Assembly: GCA_965249965.1 (NCBI GenBank)
Contig: OZ252262.1
Span: forward strand, 1,736,001 to 1,800,000
Direction of reading: 5' to 3'
Length of the DNA stretch: 64,000 bases
Source of the DNA: HXMU1420-13 sp965249965
Lineage (GTDB): Bacteria > Bacteroidota > Rhodothermia > Balneolales > Balneolaceae
Under the pieces are notes generated by a model, which saw nothing but the letters and a program-made list of their open reading frames with translations, was not told where the DNA came from and ran no database searches. Each line of letters opens with the position of its first letter. Position 1 is the first letter of the stretch. The position numbers and the translations under genes are program-made. Below, piece by piece: positions 25,283-34,790 of this stretch.

Positions 25283-26394
25283 AAAACGATCAGCCCAAGG
25301 GGTTGGCCCCCGATAAAACCACACTTAAAGAAGCTCCGATTTTAACATTAAAAGGATTTTTAATGGGCTCTGCCGACATTGTTCCCGGTGTGAGTGGCGG
25401 AACAATGGCGTTAATTTTGGATGTGTATGAACGCCTGTTAAATGCGATCAAAAGTGTTGATCTTAAATTCCTTAAAAGTGCCTTTCGGTTTAATTTTAAA
25501 GAGGCATTTGCAGAGCTTCACTGGCTGTTTCTGGTGACCTTATTTACCGGAGTTTTTAGTGCAGCAGTATTCTTTACCAAAGTTGTTCCTCTGCAAATCT
25601 ATATGTTTACACATCCTGAAATCGTTTATGGCTTATTTTTTGGGCTTATTTTAGGATCAATTTATGTATTGATAAAAGAGCAATCTCAATTTCGATGGAA
25701 GGAGTTTGTTGCATTAGTTGGAGGCTTAGGCTTTGGATTATGGGTAGTAACATTAGTGCCTACTGACACACCGGATCATCCTGCTTTCGTTTTTCTAACA
25801 GGGGTAATCTCGATTAGCGCGATGATCTTGCCCGGAATTTCAGGGTCGTATTTATTGCTCATTATGCGCAAATACGATTACATCTTATCAAATATTAGCT
25901 TGATATGGGGAAGTGATCCTATTACCGGGATTTTAAATATGGCACCTTTTACACTTGGAACACTTTTTGGGATTGCCACTTTTTCAAGAGTATTATCCTG
26001 GTTGTTAAATCGCTTTCATTCGCAAACAATTGCGGTTTTGATTGGCTTCATGGTTGGATCACTTTTTGTAATCTGGCCCTATCAGCATCGGGATTATGTG
26101 GAACAGGTTCGAGAAACCGAAATTTTGGCTTCGACCAATGAGCTAGTTGAAGCGATTCGTTCAAATCCGGATGAAAATCTGCCGGAATTTCAACGATTAG
26201 GTGCTGTAACTGCAGAAGGTGTTGAAGTACTTACCATCAAGAAAAAGTTGATTAAAAGTGAACCATATATTCCCGGCAGCATCGGGTCAAGAGAAGACGA
26301 TCAACCCAATGTTTGGGGAGGCATAATTGGAATCATAATTGGAGTGGTTCTGGTAGGCGGCCTTGATCGGATTCGAGAAGAAAAAGTACAATAG
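25273..26394 (+). CDS. DUF368 polyprenyl-phosphate transporter-like membrane protein
   Basis: The protein has 373 residues and 8-10 helices. The DUF368 signature GSADIVPGVSGGTMALILDVYERLL (about 32-56) and its internal repeat MILPGISGSYLLLIMRKYDYIL (about 180-202) are clear. Members of this family (PopT) were recently shown to recycle undecaprenyl phosphate across the inner membrane, which supports wall and glycan synthesis. A polar insertion of about 70 residues (roughly 270-340, from HRDYVEQVRETE to SREDDQP) separates the last helix from the rest and is unusual in length. It overlaps pcm by 10 bp. The function is by family only. Confidence 0.88.
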   Translation: MEVENDQPKGLAPDKTTLKEAPILTLKGFLMGSADIVPGVSGGTMALILDVYERLLNAIKSVDLKFLKSAFRFNFKEAFAELHWLFLVTLFTGVFSAAVFFTKVVPLQIYMFTHPEIVYGLFFGLILGSIYVLIKEQSQFRWKEFVALVGGLGFGLWVVTLVPTDTPDHPAFVFLTGVISISAMILPGISGSYLLLIMRKYDYILSNISLIWGSDPITGILNMAPFTLGTLFGIATFSRVLSWLLNRFHSQTIAVLIGFMVGSLFVIWPYQHRDYVEQVRETEILASTNELVEAIRSNPDENLPEFQRLGAVTAEGVEVLTIKKKLIKSEPYIPGSIGSREDDQPNVWGGIIGIIIGVVLVGGLDRIREEKVQ

Positions 26395-26516
26395 AGCCTA
26401 CATTCTTATCCTTTTAATAGATATCTGATTTATTTATTTGAATTTCTTCATGAATCCTTCATGATTTTTAGACACTTTTAAAGTGCAAGAAGTCTAACTA
26501 AGAATGGAGGTAAGCC

Positions 26517-27506
26517 ATGAAAGTTCAGCATATTTTAGTCCCTACCGATTTTTCTGAACGCTCAGAAAAAGCAATCAAAGTTGCAGGTTCACTGGTAGAT
26601 TTCTTCGGATGCACGGTGGATCTGATTCATACAGTGCCCATGATGAAATACTTCCATGAAAGTATGGATCCACTTGGGGTTCCATTTTCCATTGAAAAAC
26701 ATCTGTACCCACACTGTCTGGAAAGAGCACAAGAGCAACTGGAAGTCTTAGCCGAAAAGTATATCAAGAAAGAGTATCGTGGTAGTTTAATTACCAATGT
26801 TGAACGAAGAGCTTCTGAAGCCATTGTACAACAGGCGAATAATGGATCGTATGATTTAGTATTAATGAGTTCTAAAGGTGCACATAATACCATTCATCTA
26901 ATGGGTGGAACCACAGAACGCGTAATTAGACATAGCCATGTTCCGGTTTTAACGGTTGATGATGTTATTTCTGAAAAGAATGTTGATACCATAATGATTC
27001 CAATCGATTTCAGCGATTGTGCATACTTCTCCATCATTCCTGCTTTTGAATTAGCCAAAGAGTTTAATGCGAGGATTGTTCTCTTTAATGTGATCGAATT
27101 GTATTCAGCTGGCAGCGACATGGTACCCTATGTTCCTACTACAATCAGTGAAGAAGGTATTTATGAAAACCTCATAAATCGTCTTTCTGAATACTTAGAG
27201 GGCCATGAGAATTATCATATCGATATCCACCGCACTGGGGTGACTTTCGAAGATGTTCTTGTTTCCACTGAAGGTGATAACGTGATCTCTGTTGAAATGC
27301 ATACCAAAATTGTAAAAGGTATATCAGCACATCGCGAAATCACTGATTTTGCAAACGAAGAAGCTGATTTAGTAGTAATGAGTACGCATGGCAGAACCGG
27401 TTTAGCTCGTGTATTTATTGGTTCTACAGCCGAGCAAGTTTCAAGAAATCTTGAAGTTCCATTACTAACGGTTCGTCCACAGTTTTTAGAGGAACCCGTT
27501 GAGTAG
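26517..27506 (+). CDS. tandem universal stress protein (two UspA domains)
   Basis: The 329 residues comprise two Usp domains (about 1-148 and 155-325). Each starts with the ILVPTDFSERSEKAI / IMIPIDFSDCAYFS pattern and ends with a nucleotide-type motif: LVLMSSKGAHN-LMGGTTERVIRHSHVPVLTV in the first and LVVMSTHGRTG-FIGSTAEQVSRNLEVPLLTV in the second. The second fits the ATP-binding GxxxxxxS/T pattern best. GGAGGTAAGCC just before ATG is one of the few good ribosome-binding sites here. It is followed by a strong terminator. A role in stress or dormancy is inferred. Confidence 0.93.
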   Translation: MKVQHILVPTDFSERSEKAIKVAGSLVDFFGCTVDLIHTVPMMKYFHESMDPLGVPFSIEKHLYPHCLERAQEQLEVLAEKYIKKEYRGSLITNVERRASEAIVQQANNGSYDLVLMSSKGAHNTIHLMGGTTERVIRHSHVPVLTVDDVISEKNVDTIMIPIDFSDCAYFSIIPAFELAKEFNARIVLFNVIELYSAGSDMVPYVPTTISEEGIYENLINRLSEYLEGHENYHIDIHRTGVTFEDVLVSTEGDNVISVEMHTKIVKGISAHREITDFANEEADLVVMSTHGRTGLARVFIGSTAEQVSRNLEVPLLTVRPQFLEEPVE

Positions 27507-27555
27507 TCTGCCAGGATTAACTCCATTGGTTGGCTAGAGAATTCTACTCATTAAG

Positions 27556-27584
27556 GCCTCCACGCAGGGCGTGGGGGCTTTTTT
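27556..27584 (+). terminator. intrinsic terminator after the UspA gene
   Basis: GCCTCCACGC pairs with GCGTGGGGGC (one G-T wobble) around AGG and is followed by six T. It lies 50 bp after the UspA stop. Confidence 0.9.
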
Positions 27585-27706
27585 ATTAGAATTTTGATTG
27601 GAACTGCTCACCCAGCCAAAAAAAAACAAAATGATCTGTTCGCATATTGCCAAGGTTCCTCAGCTTGTCGAAAGAAAATCCCTATCTTCTCAAAAAAAGA
27701 AAATCC

Positions 27707-28480
27707 TTGGCATTCAAAACCAAAAAAAGTCTTGGTCAGCATTTTTTAACTGACAACAATATCATCGCCAAAATTCTGGATTCTGTGCAGGCAGATGCGG
27801 GTGATCGAATTATTGAAATTGGTCCCGGAACCGGCGCACTTACCAAATGGCTGGTTCTGCAATACAAGGATGTCCATGCTATTGAAGTTGATGAACGAGC
27901 TATAAAGGTTTTAAAAGAGCAGTTACCTGATTTAAATATCCATCAAGCCGATGTATTAAAAGTGAATTGGAACGAGTTGATTTCCAAAACCGGCAAAACC
28001 ATTGTGGTTGGAAATCTACCATATTATATCACTTCACCGATCTTATTTAGTGTGCTGGAATCTCGCCATCTTTTTTCGGAAGCCATTTTTATGATGCAGA
28101 AGGAAGTGGCTCAACGGCTGGTTGCAAATCCCCATAGCAAAGAATATGGCATTTTGAGTGTGCAAACGCAGTTAATGAGCTCTCCCGAAATGCTGTTTGA
28201 TGTTTCCCCAAATTCGTTTTCTCCGCCTCCTAAAGTTATGAGCTCAGTCATAAAACTTACGTTTGACAAACCTGCACTTTCTTGCTCAGATAAGATGTTG
28301 AAATCGGTGGTTCGAACAGCATTCAATCAACGGAGAAAGAAACTGTCGAATGCTCTGAAGCCAGTTTTGGGTGACATCAAACCTGACGGATTTGACTATG
28401 ATAAGAGAGCTGAAGACTGGGAGCCTGTCATTTATGCAGACTTGGCAGAAAGGCTCGAGCGCTCTAGCAGTTCGGAATGA
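27707..28480 (+). CDS. rsmA: RsmA (KsgA), 16S rRNA adenine dimethyltransferase
   Basis: RsmA dimethylates A1518/A1519 in helix 45 during 30S maturation. I choose TTG 27707 (giving AFKTKKSLGQHFLTDNNII), 257 residues, which fits the family. The frame stays open back to TTG 27647, but the extra 20 residues (LSLSKENPYLL) match no RsmA and overlap a dispersed CCTCAGCTTGTCGAAAG-type repeat. The SAM motif IIEIGPGTGALTKWL, the catalytic GNLPYYITSPILF and the C-terminal FNQRRKKLSNALKPVL helix are intact. It lies 105 bp upstream of groES; co-transcription is possible. Confidence 0.93.
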   Translation: MAFKTKKSLGQHFLTDNNIIAKILDSVQADAGDRIIEIGPGTGALTKWLVLQYKDVHAIEVDERAIKVLKEQLPDLNIHQADVLKVNWNELISKTGKTIVVGNLPYYITSPILFSVLESRHLFSEAIFMMQKEVAQRLVANPHSKEYGILSVQTQLMSSPEMLFDVSPNSFSPPPKVMSSVIKLTFDKPALSCSDKMLKSVVRTAFNQRRKKLSNALKPVLGDIKPDGFDYDKRAEDWEPVIYADLAERLERSSSSE

Positions 28481-28518
28481 TTTGGTACGGACTTTGCTTT
28501 TTGGGGATCAGAATAAAA

Positions 28519-28533
28519 ATGAGCATTGCTCAT
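28519..28533. promoter_or_regulatory. 15-bp palindrome upstream of groES
   Basis: ATGAGCATTGCTCAT has perfect 7-bp arms around one base and lies 52 bp before the groES ATG. It is not a CIRCE element (TTAGCACTC-N9-GAGTGCTAA), which is absent here. It may be an operator for a different heat-shock regulator or chance. Confidence 0.35.
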
Positions 28534-28584
28534 ATCAGTCTTAACTAATAACAATCAATCAAAAATCAAAAGGAGTCATAACCT

Positions 28585-28872
28585 ATGGCTAGCATTAAAC
28601 CTTTAGGCGACCGCGTACTAGTTCAAGCGGACGTAGCTGAAGAAGTAACCAGCTCTGGTCTGTACATTCCTGATACAGCTAAAGAAAAACCGCAACAAGG
28701 TACAGTGGTTGCAGTTGGACCCGGAAAAGTTGAAAACGGTAATAAAATTGACATGACCGTAAAAGAAGGGGATAAAGTTCTTTACGGCAAATACGCAGGT
28801 ACCGAAGTTTCTGTGGATGGAAACGAGTACTTAATTATGCGTGAATCAGACATCGTGGGTATTCTTGCCTAA
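28585..28872 (+). CDS. groES: GroES, 10-kDa co-chaperonin
   Basis: The 95-residue protein forms the heptameric lid of the GroEL cage. SIKPLGDRVLVQADVAEEVTSSGLYIPDTAKEKPQQGTVVAVG is canonical, with the mobile loop (about 16-32) containing the hydrophobic GLYIP triplet that binds GroEL. EGDKVLYGKYAGTEV and YLIMRESDIVGIL complete the fold. AAAGGAGTCATAACCT before ATG gives a good ribosome-binding site. groEL starts 55 bp later in the same operon. I see no CIRCE site. Confidence 0.98.
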   Translation: MASIKPLGDRVLVQADVAEEVTSSGLYIPDTAKEKPQQGTVVAVGPGKVENGNKIDMTVKEGDKVLYGKYAGTEVSVDGNEYLIMRESDIVGILA

Positions 28873-28927
28873 CCACGACTCCCATCATTTTATAAATCAA
28901 AAAACAAAATTAAACGGATAGAAAACT

Positions 28928-30574
28928 ATGTCTAAATTAGTTCACTACGATATTGAAGCACGTGACGCCCTAAAACGCGGTGTTGACAAGCTTGCCGATG
29001 CCGTAAAAGTTACGCTTGGCCCTCGTGGACGTAATGTGGTAATCGAAAAATCATTTGGCGGACCAAACGTAACCAAAGATGGTGTTACGGTAGCGAAAGA
29101 AATCGAGCTCGATGATAAAGTAGAAAACATGGGAGCACAGATGGTAAAAGAAGTTGCTTCTAAAACCTCTGACAATGCCGGTGATGGTACTACTACTGCT
29201 ACCGTACTTGCTCAAGCAATCGTTTCGACTGGATTGAAAAACGTAACTGCGGGTGCAAACCCAATGGACCTAAAACGCGGTATCGACAAAGCGGTTGACG
29301 CAATTGTTGCTGCTCTTGCAGAATTGAGCCAGGAAATCGACGACAAAAACGAAATCGCTCAGGTTGGAACCATTTCTGCAAACAACGACGAATTCATCGG
29401 TAACTTGATTGCTGATGCTATGGAAAAAGTTGGAAAAGATGGTGTTATCACTGTTGAAGAAGCTAAAGGAACCGACACAACGTTGGATACCGTAGAAGGT
29501 ATGCAGTTCGATCGTGGATACCTTTCTCCATACTTCGTAACCGATTCAGAAAAAATGACTGCCGATCTTGAAGATCCATACATTTTGATTTTCGATAAAA
29601 AGATCTCAAACATGAAAGATCTTCTTCCGGTACTTGAGAAAGTGGTACAAACCGGAAAGCCTCTTTTAATTATCGCAGAAGACATCGAAGGCGAAGCTTT
29701 GGCTACGTTAGTAGTTAACAAGTTACGCGGATCACTAAAAATCGCTGCTGTAAAAGCTCCAGGTTTCGGTGACCGTAGAAAAGCAATGTTGGAAGACATC
29801 GCGATTCTTACAGGTGGTACCGTAATCTCTGAAGAGCGTGGTTATAAACTTGAGAACGCAACACTAGATTTCTTAGGTCGCGCTGCAAGTGTAACTATCG
29901 ATAAAGACAACACTACTGTTGTAGATGGTGCCGGTACTGCAGATGATATCCAGGCTCGAGTTAACCAGATTAAATCTCAAATCGAGAGTACTACTTCTGA
30001 TTACGATCGTGAAAAACTTCAAGAACGTTTAGCTAAGTTAAGCGGCGGTGTTGCTGTGCTTTATATTGGTGCTGCTTCTGAAGTAGAAATGAAAGAGAAG
30101 AAAGCTCGTGTAGAAGATGCATTACATGCCACTCGTGCTGCTGTTGAAGAGGGAATCGTGCCTGGTGGTGGGGTTGCTCTTCTAAGAACAGTTTCTGCAT
30201 TAGATAATCTGAAAGCAGAAAATGCAGACGAAAAAGTTGGTTTTGACATCGTACGCAGAGCTGTTGAAGCTCCACTTCGTACCATCAGTAACAATGCAGG
30301 TGTAGAAGGTGCAATCGTTGTACAAAAAGTATACGAAGGCAAAGGCGCATACGGTTACAATGCAAGAACTGAAGTGTACGAAGACTTAGTGAAAGCGGGT
30401 GTAATCGACCCAACTAAAGTAACTCGTACAGCCCTTCAAAATGCAGCTTCTGTAGCAGGACTATTGCTAACAACAGAAGCAGTTATTTCTGAGAAACCAG
30501 AAGAAAAAGGTGGTGGAATGCCAGCTATGCCAGATATGGGCGGCATGGGCGGCGGAATGCCAGGTATGATGTAA
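28928..30574 (+). CDS. groEL: GroEL, 60-kDa chaperonin
   Basis: The 548-residue ATPase is of full length. GPRGRNVVIEKSFGGPNVTKDGVTVAKEI (about 33-60), DNAGDGTTTATVLAQAI (ATP site with the catalytic Asp), and EAPLRTISNNAGVEG are intact. The apical-domain substrate groove and a C-terminal Gly-Gly-Met tail (MPDMGGMGGGMPGMM) are present. It is followed by a strong terminator. One copy is seen here. Confidence 0.99.
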   Translation: MSKLVHYDIEARDALKRGVDKLADAVKVTLGPRGRNVVIEKSFGGPNVTKDGVTVAKEIELDDKVENMGAQMVKEVASKTSDNAGDGTTTATVLAQAIVSTGLKNVTAGANPMDLKRGIDKAVDAIVAALAELSQEIDDKNEIAQVGTISANNDEFIGNLIADAMEKVGKDGVITVEEAKGTDTTLDTVEGMQFDRGYLSPYFVTDSEKMTADLEDPYILIFDKKISNMKDLLPVLEKVVQTGKPLLIIAEDIEGEALATLVVNKLRGSLKIAAVKAPGFGDRRKAMLEDIAILTGGTVISEERGYKLENATLDFLGRAASVTIDKDNTTVVDGAGTADDIQARVNQIKSQIESTTSDYDREKLQERLAKLSGGVAVLYIGAASEVEMKEKKARVEDALHATRAAVEEGIVPGGGVALLRTVSALDNLKAENADEKVGFDIVRRAVEAPLRTISNNAGVEGAIVVQKVYEGKGAYGYNARTEVYEDLVKAGVIDPTKVTRTALQNAASVAGLLLTTEAVISEKPEEKGGGMPAMPDMGGMGGGMPGMM

Positions 30575-30600
30575 AATCATCATTCTTTGCCAAATTTTCG

Positions 30601-30634
30601 AACCCGGTACATAGTAATGTGCCGGGTTTTTTTT
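30601..30634 (+). terminator. intrinsic terminator after groESL
   Basis: AACCCGGTACAT pairs with ATGTGCCGGGTT (one G-T pair) around AGTA and runs into eight T at 30627-30634. It ends just before the first plausible start codons of the downstream HTCS gene. Confidence 0.92.
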
Positions 30635-30646
30635 ATGTTCTCGTTC

Positions 30647-33600
30647 ATGGCTATTCAGAGAAAGACTTATACATACGTTGCATTACTTTCGCTCATTTCC
30701 AGTTTCTTCATAGGAATAAATGAAGGTGTGAGTCAAACCAGTGAAATTAGGGGCATTCCATATTTTCAGGTCTATGAGACAAGGGATTATCCCGGTGAAC
30801 AACAAATGTTTGATGTGATCCAATGGCATGACGGCTCCATGTTGTTTGCAAATGCGGGTGGACTAGTACAGCACGCCGATGATGATTGGCGGATTTTTGC
30901 TCGATTTGATGCCACATTTATTTCAAAAATTATTCCCAGTACGTACGATTCCACTCTAATTTGGTCAGGTAGTTATTCAAATATTGGGTACTTCATACAA
31001 AATAAGCTAGGTGAATTTGAATATTTCACTCTAAGCGATAAGATTCAGGAAGAGCTCTCAAATTTTAGTAATGTGTATGATGTCATCGAGCGTGAAAATG
31101 ATGTACTCTTTTTTAGTGATCTATACCTTTTTAGTTACTCATTAATAGATTCAAACATTACCGTTCTTGATGAAATTGAGTTTCAAGGTGAAACAGGGGC
31201 AATAACAAATTACCTCAATTGGAGAGGGGAAGAATATTATTTTCTCTCAAGTGGGGATATCATAAAGAAAGTAGGAGAGAACTGGGAAAAAATTGAAGTT
31301 CAGGGAATCTCACCTACACAAGTTTTTTTATCCAGAGCGCATAGCAACGTTGTATATCTATATGATCTCGAAGAAGGCTTGCTGCGTTTTGATGGTGAAA
31401 CAGTCCAACAATTTGCCCGCGAAATAAACAAATATATTCAAGAGCACAGCGTAAACGACATCATAATATCCGATAATCATGAAATAGTTATTTCAACAGA
31501 TGCCGGGGTATTGATGTTAAATTCATCGGGTGACTTAGAATATATTTTTAATAAGAATACCGGGTTACCAGAAAATGTGATAAGCAGTGTTACTTTTGAT
31601 CAAAAAGGCGATTTGTGGATACTCGGAGAATCTACTGTTACTCAAGTATATCTAAGTGTTCCGGTTCGCCATTTTCCTGGGGAGGCACTTATTTTTGGTG
31701 ATGCCTTACATATCAATGAGCATGAAGGTAGCCTGATAGTTCCTTCATTAGATGGACTTTATAGAATTGATCAGCCGCTTACAAATGTAATAAATACTCC
31801 GCTCGATGAAATTATATTCAAATACGATCTAGAGTCAATCTTTTGGAATTCGTTAGCAATTGATGATGAGATTTGGGTGGCTTCCCAAGCTGGGGTGTTT
31901 CAGTTAAATGGAGATGAGCTATTACCTATTGTCCCGGGAATAGAGGCGAGGCAACTGCGACGATTAACTGAAAACATGGTGCTGATTGTTACTTACAATG
32001 GCCTGGATATGTTGATTCGCGAAAATGGAGTTTGGAATTATGAAGGTACATTAGAAGATGTACCAGAGCATATCCTGGAATTAGCAGTTATACCAGATAA
32101 AGAATTTTGGGCAGGGGGTGTATCCGGAGATGTGTTTCGCGGTATCTTGAATGAAGCCAAAAATGAATATGAAGTCCGTAAATATTCCGCTGAAGCCGGA
32201 CTTCCTGAAACAGATTTATTAGAACCAACTTTTACTGATAATGGGATTATCGTCAATTCTAAATTCGGTTTTTTTAAATTTGATCATGACTCAGAGTCTT
32301 TCTACCCCATCGAAAGTATTAACGAGCAACTTGGAAACTGGGGCGAGTATCTTCGAATGGATAACTATGGTACACTATGGACGCAATACGCGAACATAGA
32401 AGGGTTTAATGGAGTGATAGAAATTGAGCCGGATGAAGAGTTAGAGTGGAAAGCTAATTTTACGCCCTTTGAAATCACTACCGACAATTTTGGAGATTTC
32501 TTAGAAGTAAGAGGCAATACAGTATGGGTAGGTTCTACAGAGTCACTCATTCACATGGATATTACGGAAGACTTCAATCCAACCATCCCAGAAATATCAT
32601 TATGGAGCATTAAGTCTAATTTTGATCAGGAATTTATAAGCTACTCTGTACCAGTTCCACCGGCAATTCAGTACGAGCAAAAAGATGTTGAACTTAGTTT
32701 TATTTCCAGTTCCTACAGATATCCCACTAAAAACGAATTCCGCTTTAAGCTAGGTGATAATGAGTGGTCGGAATGGAGAAGTGAATCGACGATTTCAATT
32801 AATCCATTTTTTCCGGGGCAACAAGAGATCAGTATTCAAACACGTGATTTTATGAGGGTAGAATCAGAACCTACGATTATTGCAGTTACCATAATTGCAC
32901 CCTGGTATTTATCCAATTTTGCGTACCTCCTTTACTCAGTGCTGTTTCTGGGAATTTTTATTTCGGCAGTACGATGGGTAGCCGGATACAGAATCCAGCA
33001 ACAAATGAAAGACATCAAATTGAGAGAGATTGAACGGATTATCGAGTTAGATGAGGTGAAAACGAAATTACTCATCAATATTTCGCACGAGCTAAGAACG
33101 CCATTAACATTGGTAACTGGGCCTGTAAAACAGCTTCTTGATTCAGATAAAATTGAAGATGATTTTCTATTGCATAAACTTCAGGTGGCCCATCGAAATG
33201 GTAGGCGATTACACGATCTGGTAGAACAGGTATTGGATTTAAGCCGGCTTGACTCCAATATTGTGCAATTTAATCCTGCAGAAATACCGCTACAAACATT
33301 TATTCAGCGAGTTACAGAGTCGTTTGAAGCAGCCATAGAAAAGAAGTCGCTGAATGTGTCTATAAATATTCCGGATTCCGAAATTTCCTTTCAGGCAGAT
33401 GCAGATAAACTCGAAAAAGTTCTGATAAACCTATTATCGAATGCCATCAAGTTTACCCCGGTTAAAGGTCGAATTGAACTAAACCTGATTGATTTGGCAA
33501 GTGAAATTCAAATCGAAGTAACAGATACCGGAAGAGGAATTGAATCCAAAGATATTGATCATGTATTTGATCGGTTCCATTCAACTAGTGACCAATTGGA

Positions 33601-34561
33601 AGGAGGAGGACAGGGTATTGGCGTTGGACTGTCTATCACTAAAGAGTTTGTGGAGTTACATGATGGCAGAATCACAGTTAAAAGTGAATCCGGAAAAGGA
33701 GCCACATTCAAAGTGATTCTTCCAAAAAAGGAGTATGAAGAAGTAGTTGCTTTCATAAAGGAACCTAATGAAGCCTCTGCTGAAGTAGAGGAGAAATCCA
33801 TTCAACTAAGTGTAAATGGCAAAGAATTTTCTGCATTAGTTGTAGAAGACAATCCCGATATGCGGGAATATGTCTCTGAGTTACTTTCGCAATTAAATAT
33901 TCGGGTTGAGCAAGCTGAAAATGGCATCGAAGGCAAAAAGCAGATGTCGATACTTAATCCAGATATTGTGATTTCAGATATCATGATGCCTGAAATGAAT
34001 GGTTTCGAATTTGCGCAATGGATGCGATCGGTTCCCGAATACAGACAGACCCCAATTATTCTGCTTTCAGCACGATCGGAAGTGGAAGACAAAGTGCATG
34101 GCTTCCGATTAGGGGTGAGTGACTATCTTACCAAACCATTTAACGCCCAGGAGCTGCAAGCACGGGTCGATAATTTGCTGGTACTCAAAAAAGAAAGGGA
34201 AGAAGCCGTTGCCATATCAAAAGGTACAGAAGAACCATTGAGTGCCGATACAGAATTAGTGCAACAACTTCAGGAATATGTAGAAGGGCATCTGGGTCAA
34301 TCCAAAATTACTGTTGACGAACTTGCCAATCACGTAGCTATGAGTGTGCGAAATCTTCAAAGAATATTAAAAGAGAGTACAGGCTTTTCACCCAATGAAT
34401 TTATTCGGGAAATCAGACTATTTGCAGCCCGTGATCTTCTCGAAACCAAGCAAAAACGCTCCATTTCTGAAGTTGCATTCTCGGTTGGATTTTCAACACC
34501 GGCCTATTTTACCAAACAATACAAAAAACGTTTTGGTAGCTCACCGGCTCAATTTTTTTGA
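30647..34561 (+). CDS. hybrid two-component system (HTCS): propeller sensor, kinase, receiver, AraC output
   Basis: I place the start at ATG 30647 (MAIQRKTYTYVALLSLISSFF signal/anchor), since in-frame ATGs before 30635 lie within the groESL terminator. The 1304 residues have a periplasmic two-component propeller (about 30-680), a Y_Y_Y-type Ig fold (about 690-750), one transmembrane helix (about 755-778), HisKA NISHELRTPLTLVTG (phospho-His814), HATPase_c (NLLSNAIKFT, TDTGRGI), a receiver (LVVEDNPDMREY; phospho-Asp1111 in VISDIMMPEMNG) and a C-terminal AraC HTH (about 1205-1304). HTCS proteins typically sense oligosaccharides and switch on nearby uptake genes. Here the next gene is the giant surface protein, a plausible target, though no SusC/SusD pair is visible. 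Confidence 0.96.
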   Translation: MAIQRKTYTYVALLSLISSFFIGINEGVSQTSEIRGIPYFQVYETRDYPGEQQMFDVIQWHDGSMLFANAGGLVQHADDDWRIFARFDATFISKIIPSTYDSTLIWSGSYSNIGYFIQNKLGEFEYFTLSDKIQEELSNFSNVYDVIERENDVLFFSDLYLFSYSLIDSNITVLDEIEFQGETGAITNYLNWRGEEYYFLSSGDIIKKVGENWEKIEVQGISPTQVFLSRAHSNVVYLYDLEEGLLRFDGETVQQFAREINKYIQEHSVNDIIISDNHEIVISTDAGVLMLNSSGDLEYIFNKNTGLPENVISSVTFDQKGDLWILGESTVTQVYLSVPVRHFPGEALIFGDALHINEHEGSLIVPSLDGLYRIDQPLTNVINTPLDEIIFKYDLESIFWNSLAIDDEIWVASQAGVFQLNGDELLPIVPGIEARQLRRLTENMVLIVTYNGLDMLIRENGVWNYEGTLEDVPEHILELAVIPDKEFWAGGVSGDVFRGILNEAKNEYEVRKYSAEAGLPETDLLEPTFTDNGIIVNSKFGFFKFDHDSESFYPIESINEQLGNWGEYLRMDNYGTLWTQYANIEGFNGVIEIEPDEELEWKANFTPFEITTDNFGDFLEVRGNTVWVGSTESLIHMDITEDFNPTIPEISLWSIKSNFDQEFISYSVPVPPAIQYEQKDVELSFISSSYRYPTKNEFRFKLGDNEWSEWRSESTISINPFFPGQQEISIQTRDFMRVESEPTIIAVTIIAPWYLSNFAYLLYSVLFLGIFISAVRWVAGYRIQQQMKDIKLREIERIIELDEVKTKLLINISHELRTPLTLVTGPVKQLLDSDKIEDDFLLHKLQVAHRNGRRLHDLVEQVLDLSRLDSNIVQFNPAEIPLQTFIQRVTESFEAAIEKKSLNVSINIPDSEISFQADADKLEKVLINLLSNAIKFTPVKGRIELNLIDLASEIQIEVTDTGRGIESKDIDHVFDRFHSTSDQLEGGGQGIGVGLSITKEFVELHDGRITVKSESGKGATFKVILPKKEYEEVVAFIKEPNEASAEVEEKSIQLSVNGKEFSALVVEDNPDMREYVSELLSQLNIRVEQAENGIEGKKQMSILNPDIVISDIMMPEMNGFEFAQWMRSVPEYRQTPIILLSARSEVEDKVHGFRLGVSDYLTKPFNAQELQARVDNLLVLKKEREEAVAISKGTEEPLSADTELVQQLQEYVEGHLGQSKITVDELANHVAMSVRNLQRILKESTGFSPNEFIREIRLFAARDLLETKQKRSISEVAFSVGFSTPAYFTKQYKKRFGSSPAQFF

Positions 34562-34603
34562 TCATAATTATATATGCAGAATCGAATTTCTGTTGTATAG
34601 GAC

Positions 34604-34631
34604 GTAGTGTCATTTCATGAAATGACACTAC
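34604..34631. promoter_or_regulatory. perfect 28-bp palindrome between HTCS and the giant gene
   Basis: The half-site GTAGTGTCATTTCA is followed at once by its exact reverse complement TGAAATGACACTAC. There is no T-tract, so it is not a classical terminator. It lies 160 bp before the giant gene, in the spot where a regulator site or an mRNA stem after the HTCS stop would lie. Confidence 0.6.
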
Positions 34632-34790
34632 ACAGGATATACCAATGATGAATGTTGATTATTTCATTAAATGATCAAATAGGTCGATTTCCTCACATTT
34701 TGTCGTATTTGTTCACTCATTTGGCGCATCTGTTCGTGGGTTTGCAATTAGATTATCTGCAGAAAATTAACGCAAACGTTGGGTACGGGT

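Noticed and set aside
28481..28584. CIRCE element (HrcA site) upstream of groES
   Set aside because: The TTAGCACTC / GAGTGCTAA arms are not present; only an unrelated 15-bp palindrome is seen.
30587..30646. Longer N-terminus for the HTCS protein
   Set aside because: This stretch is the groESL terminator hairpin and T-tract; the signal sequence begins after it.
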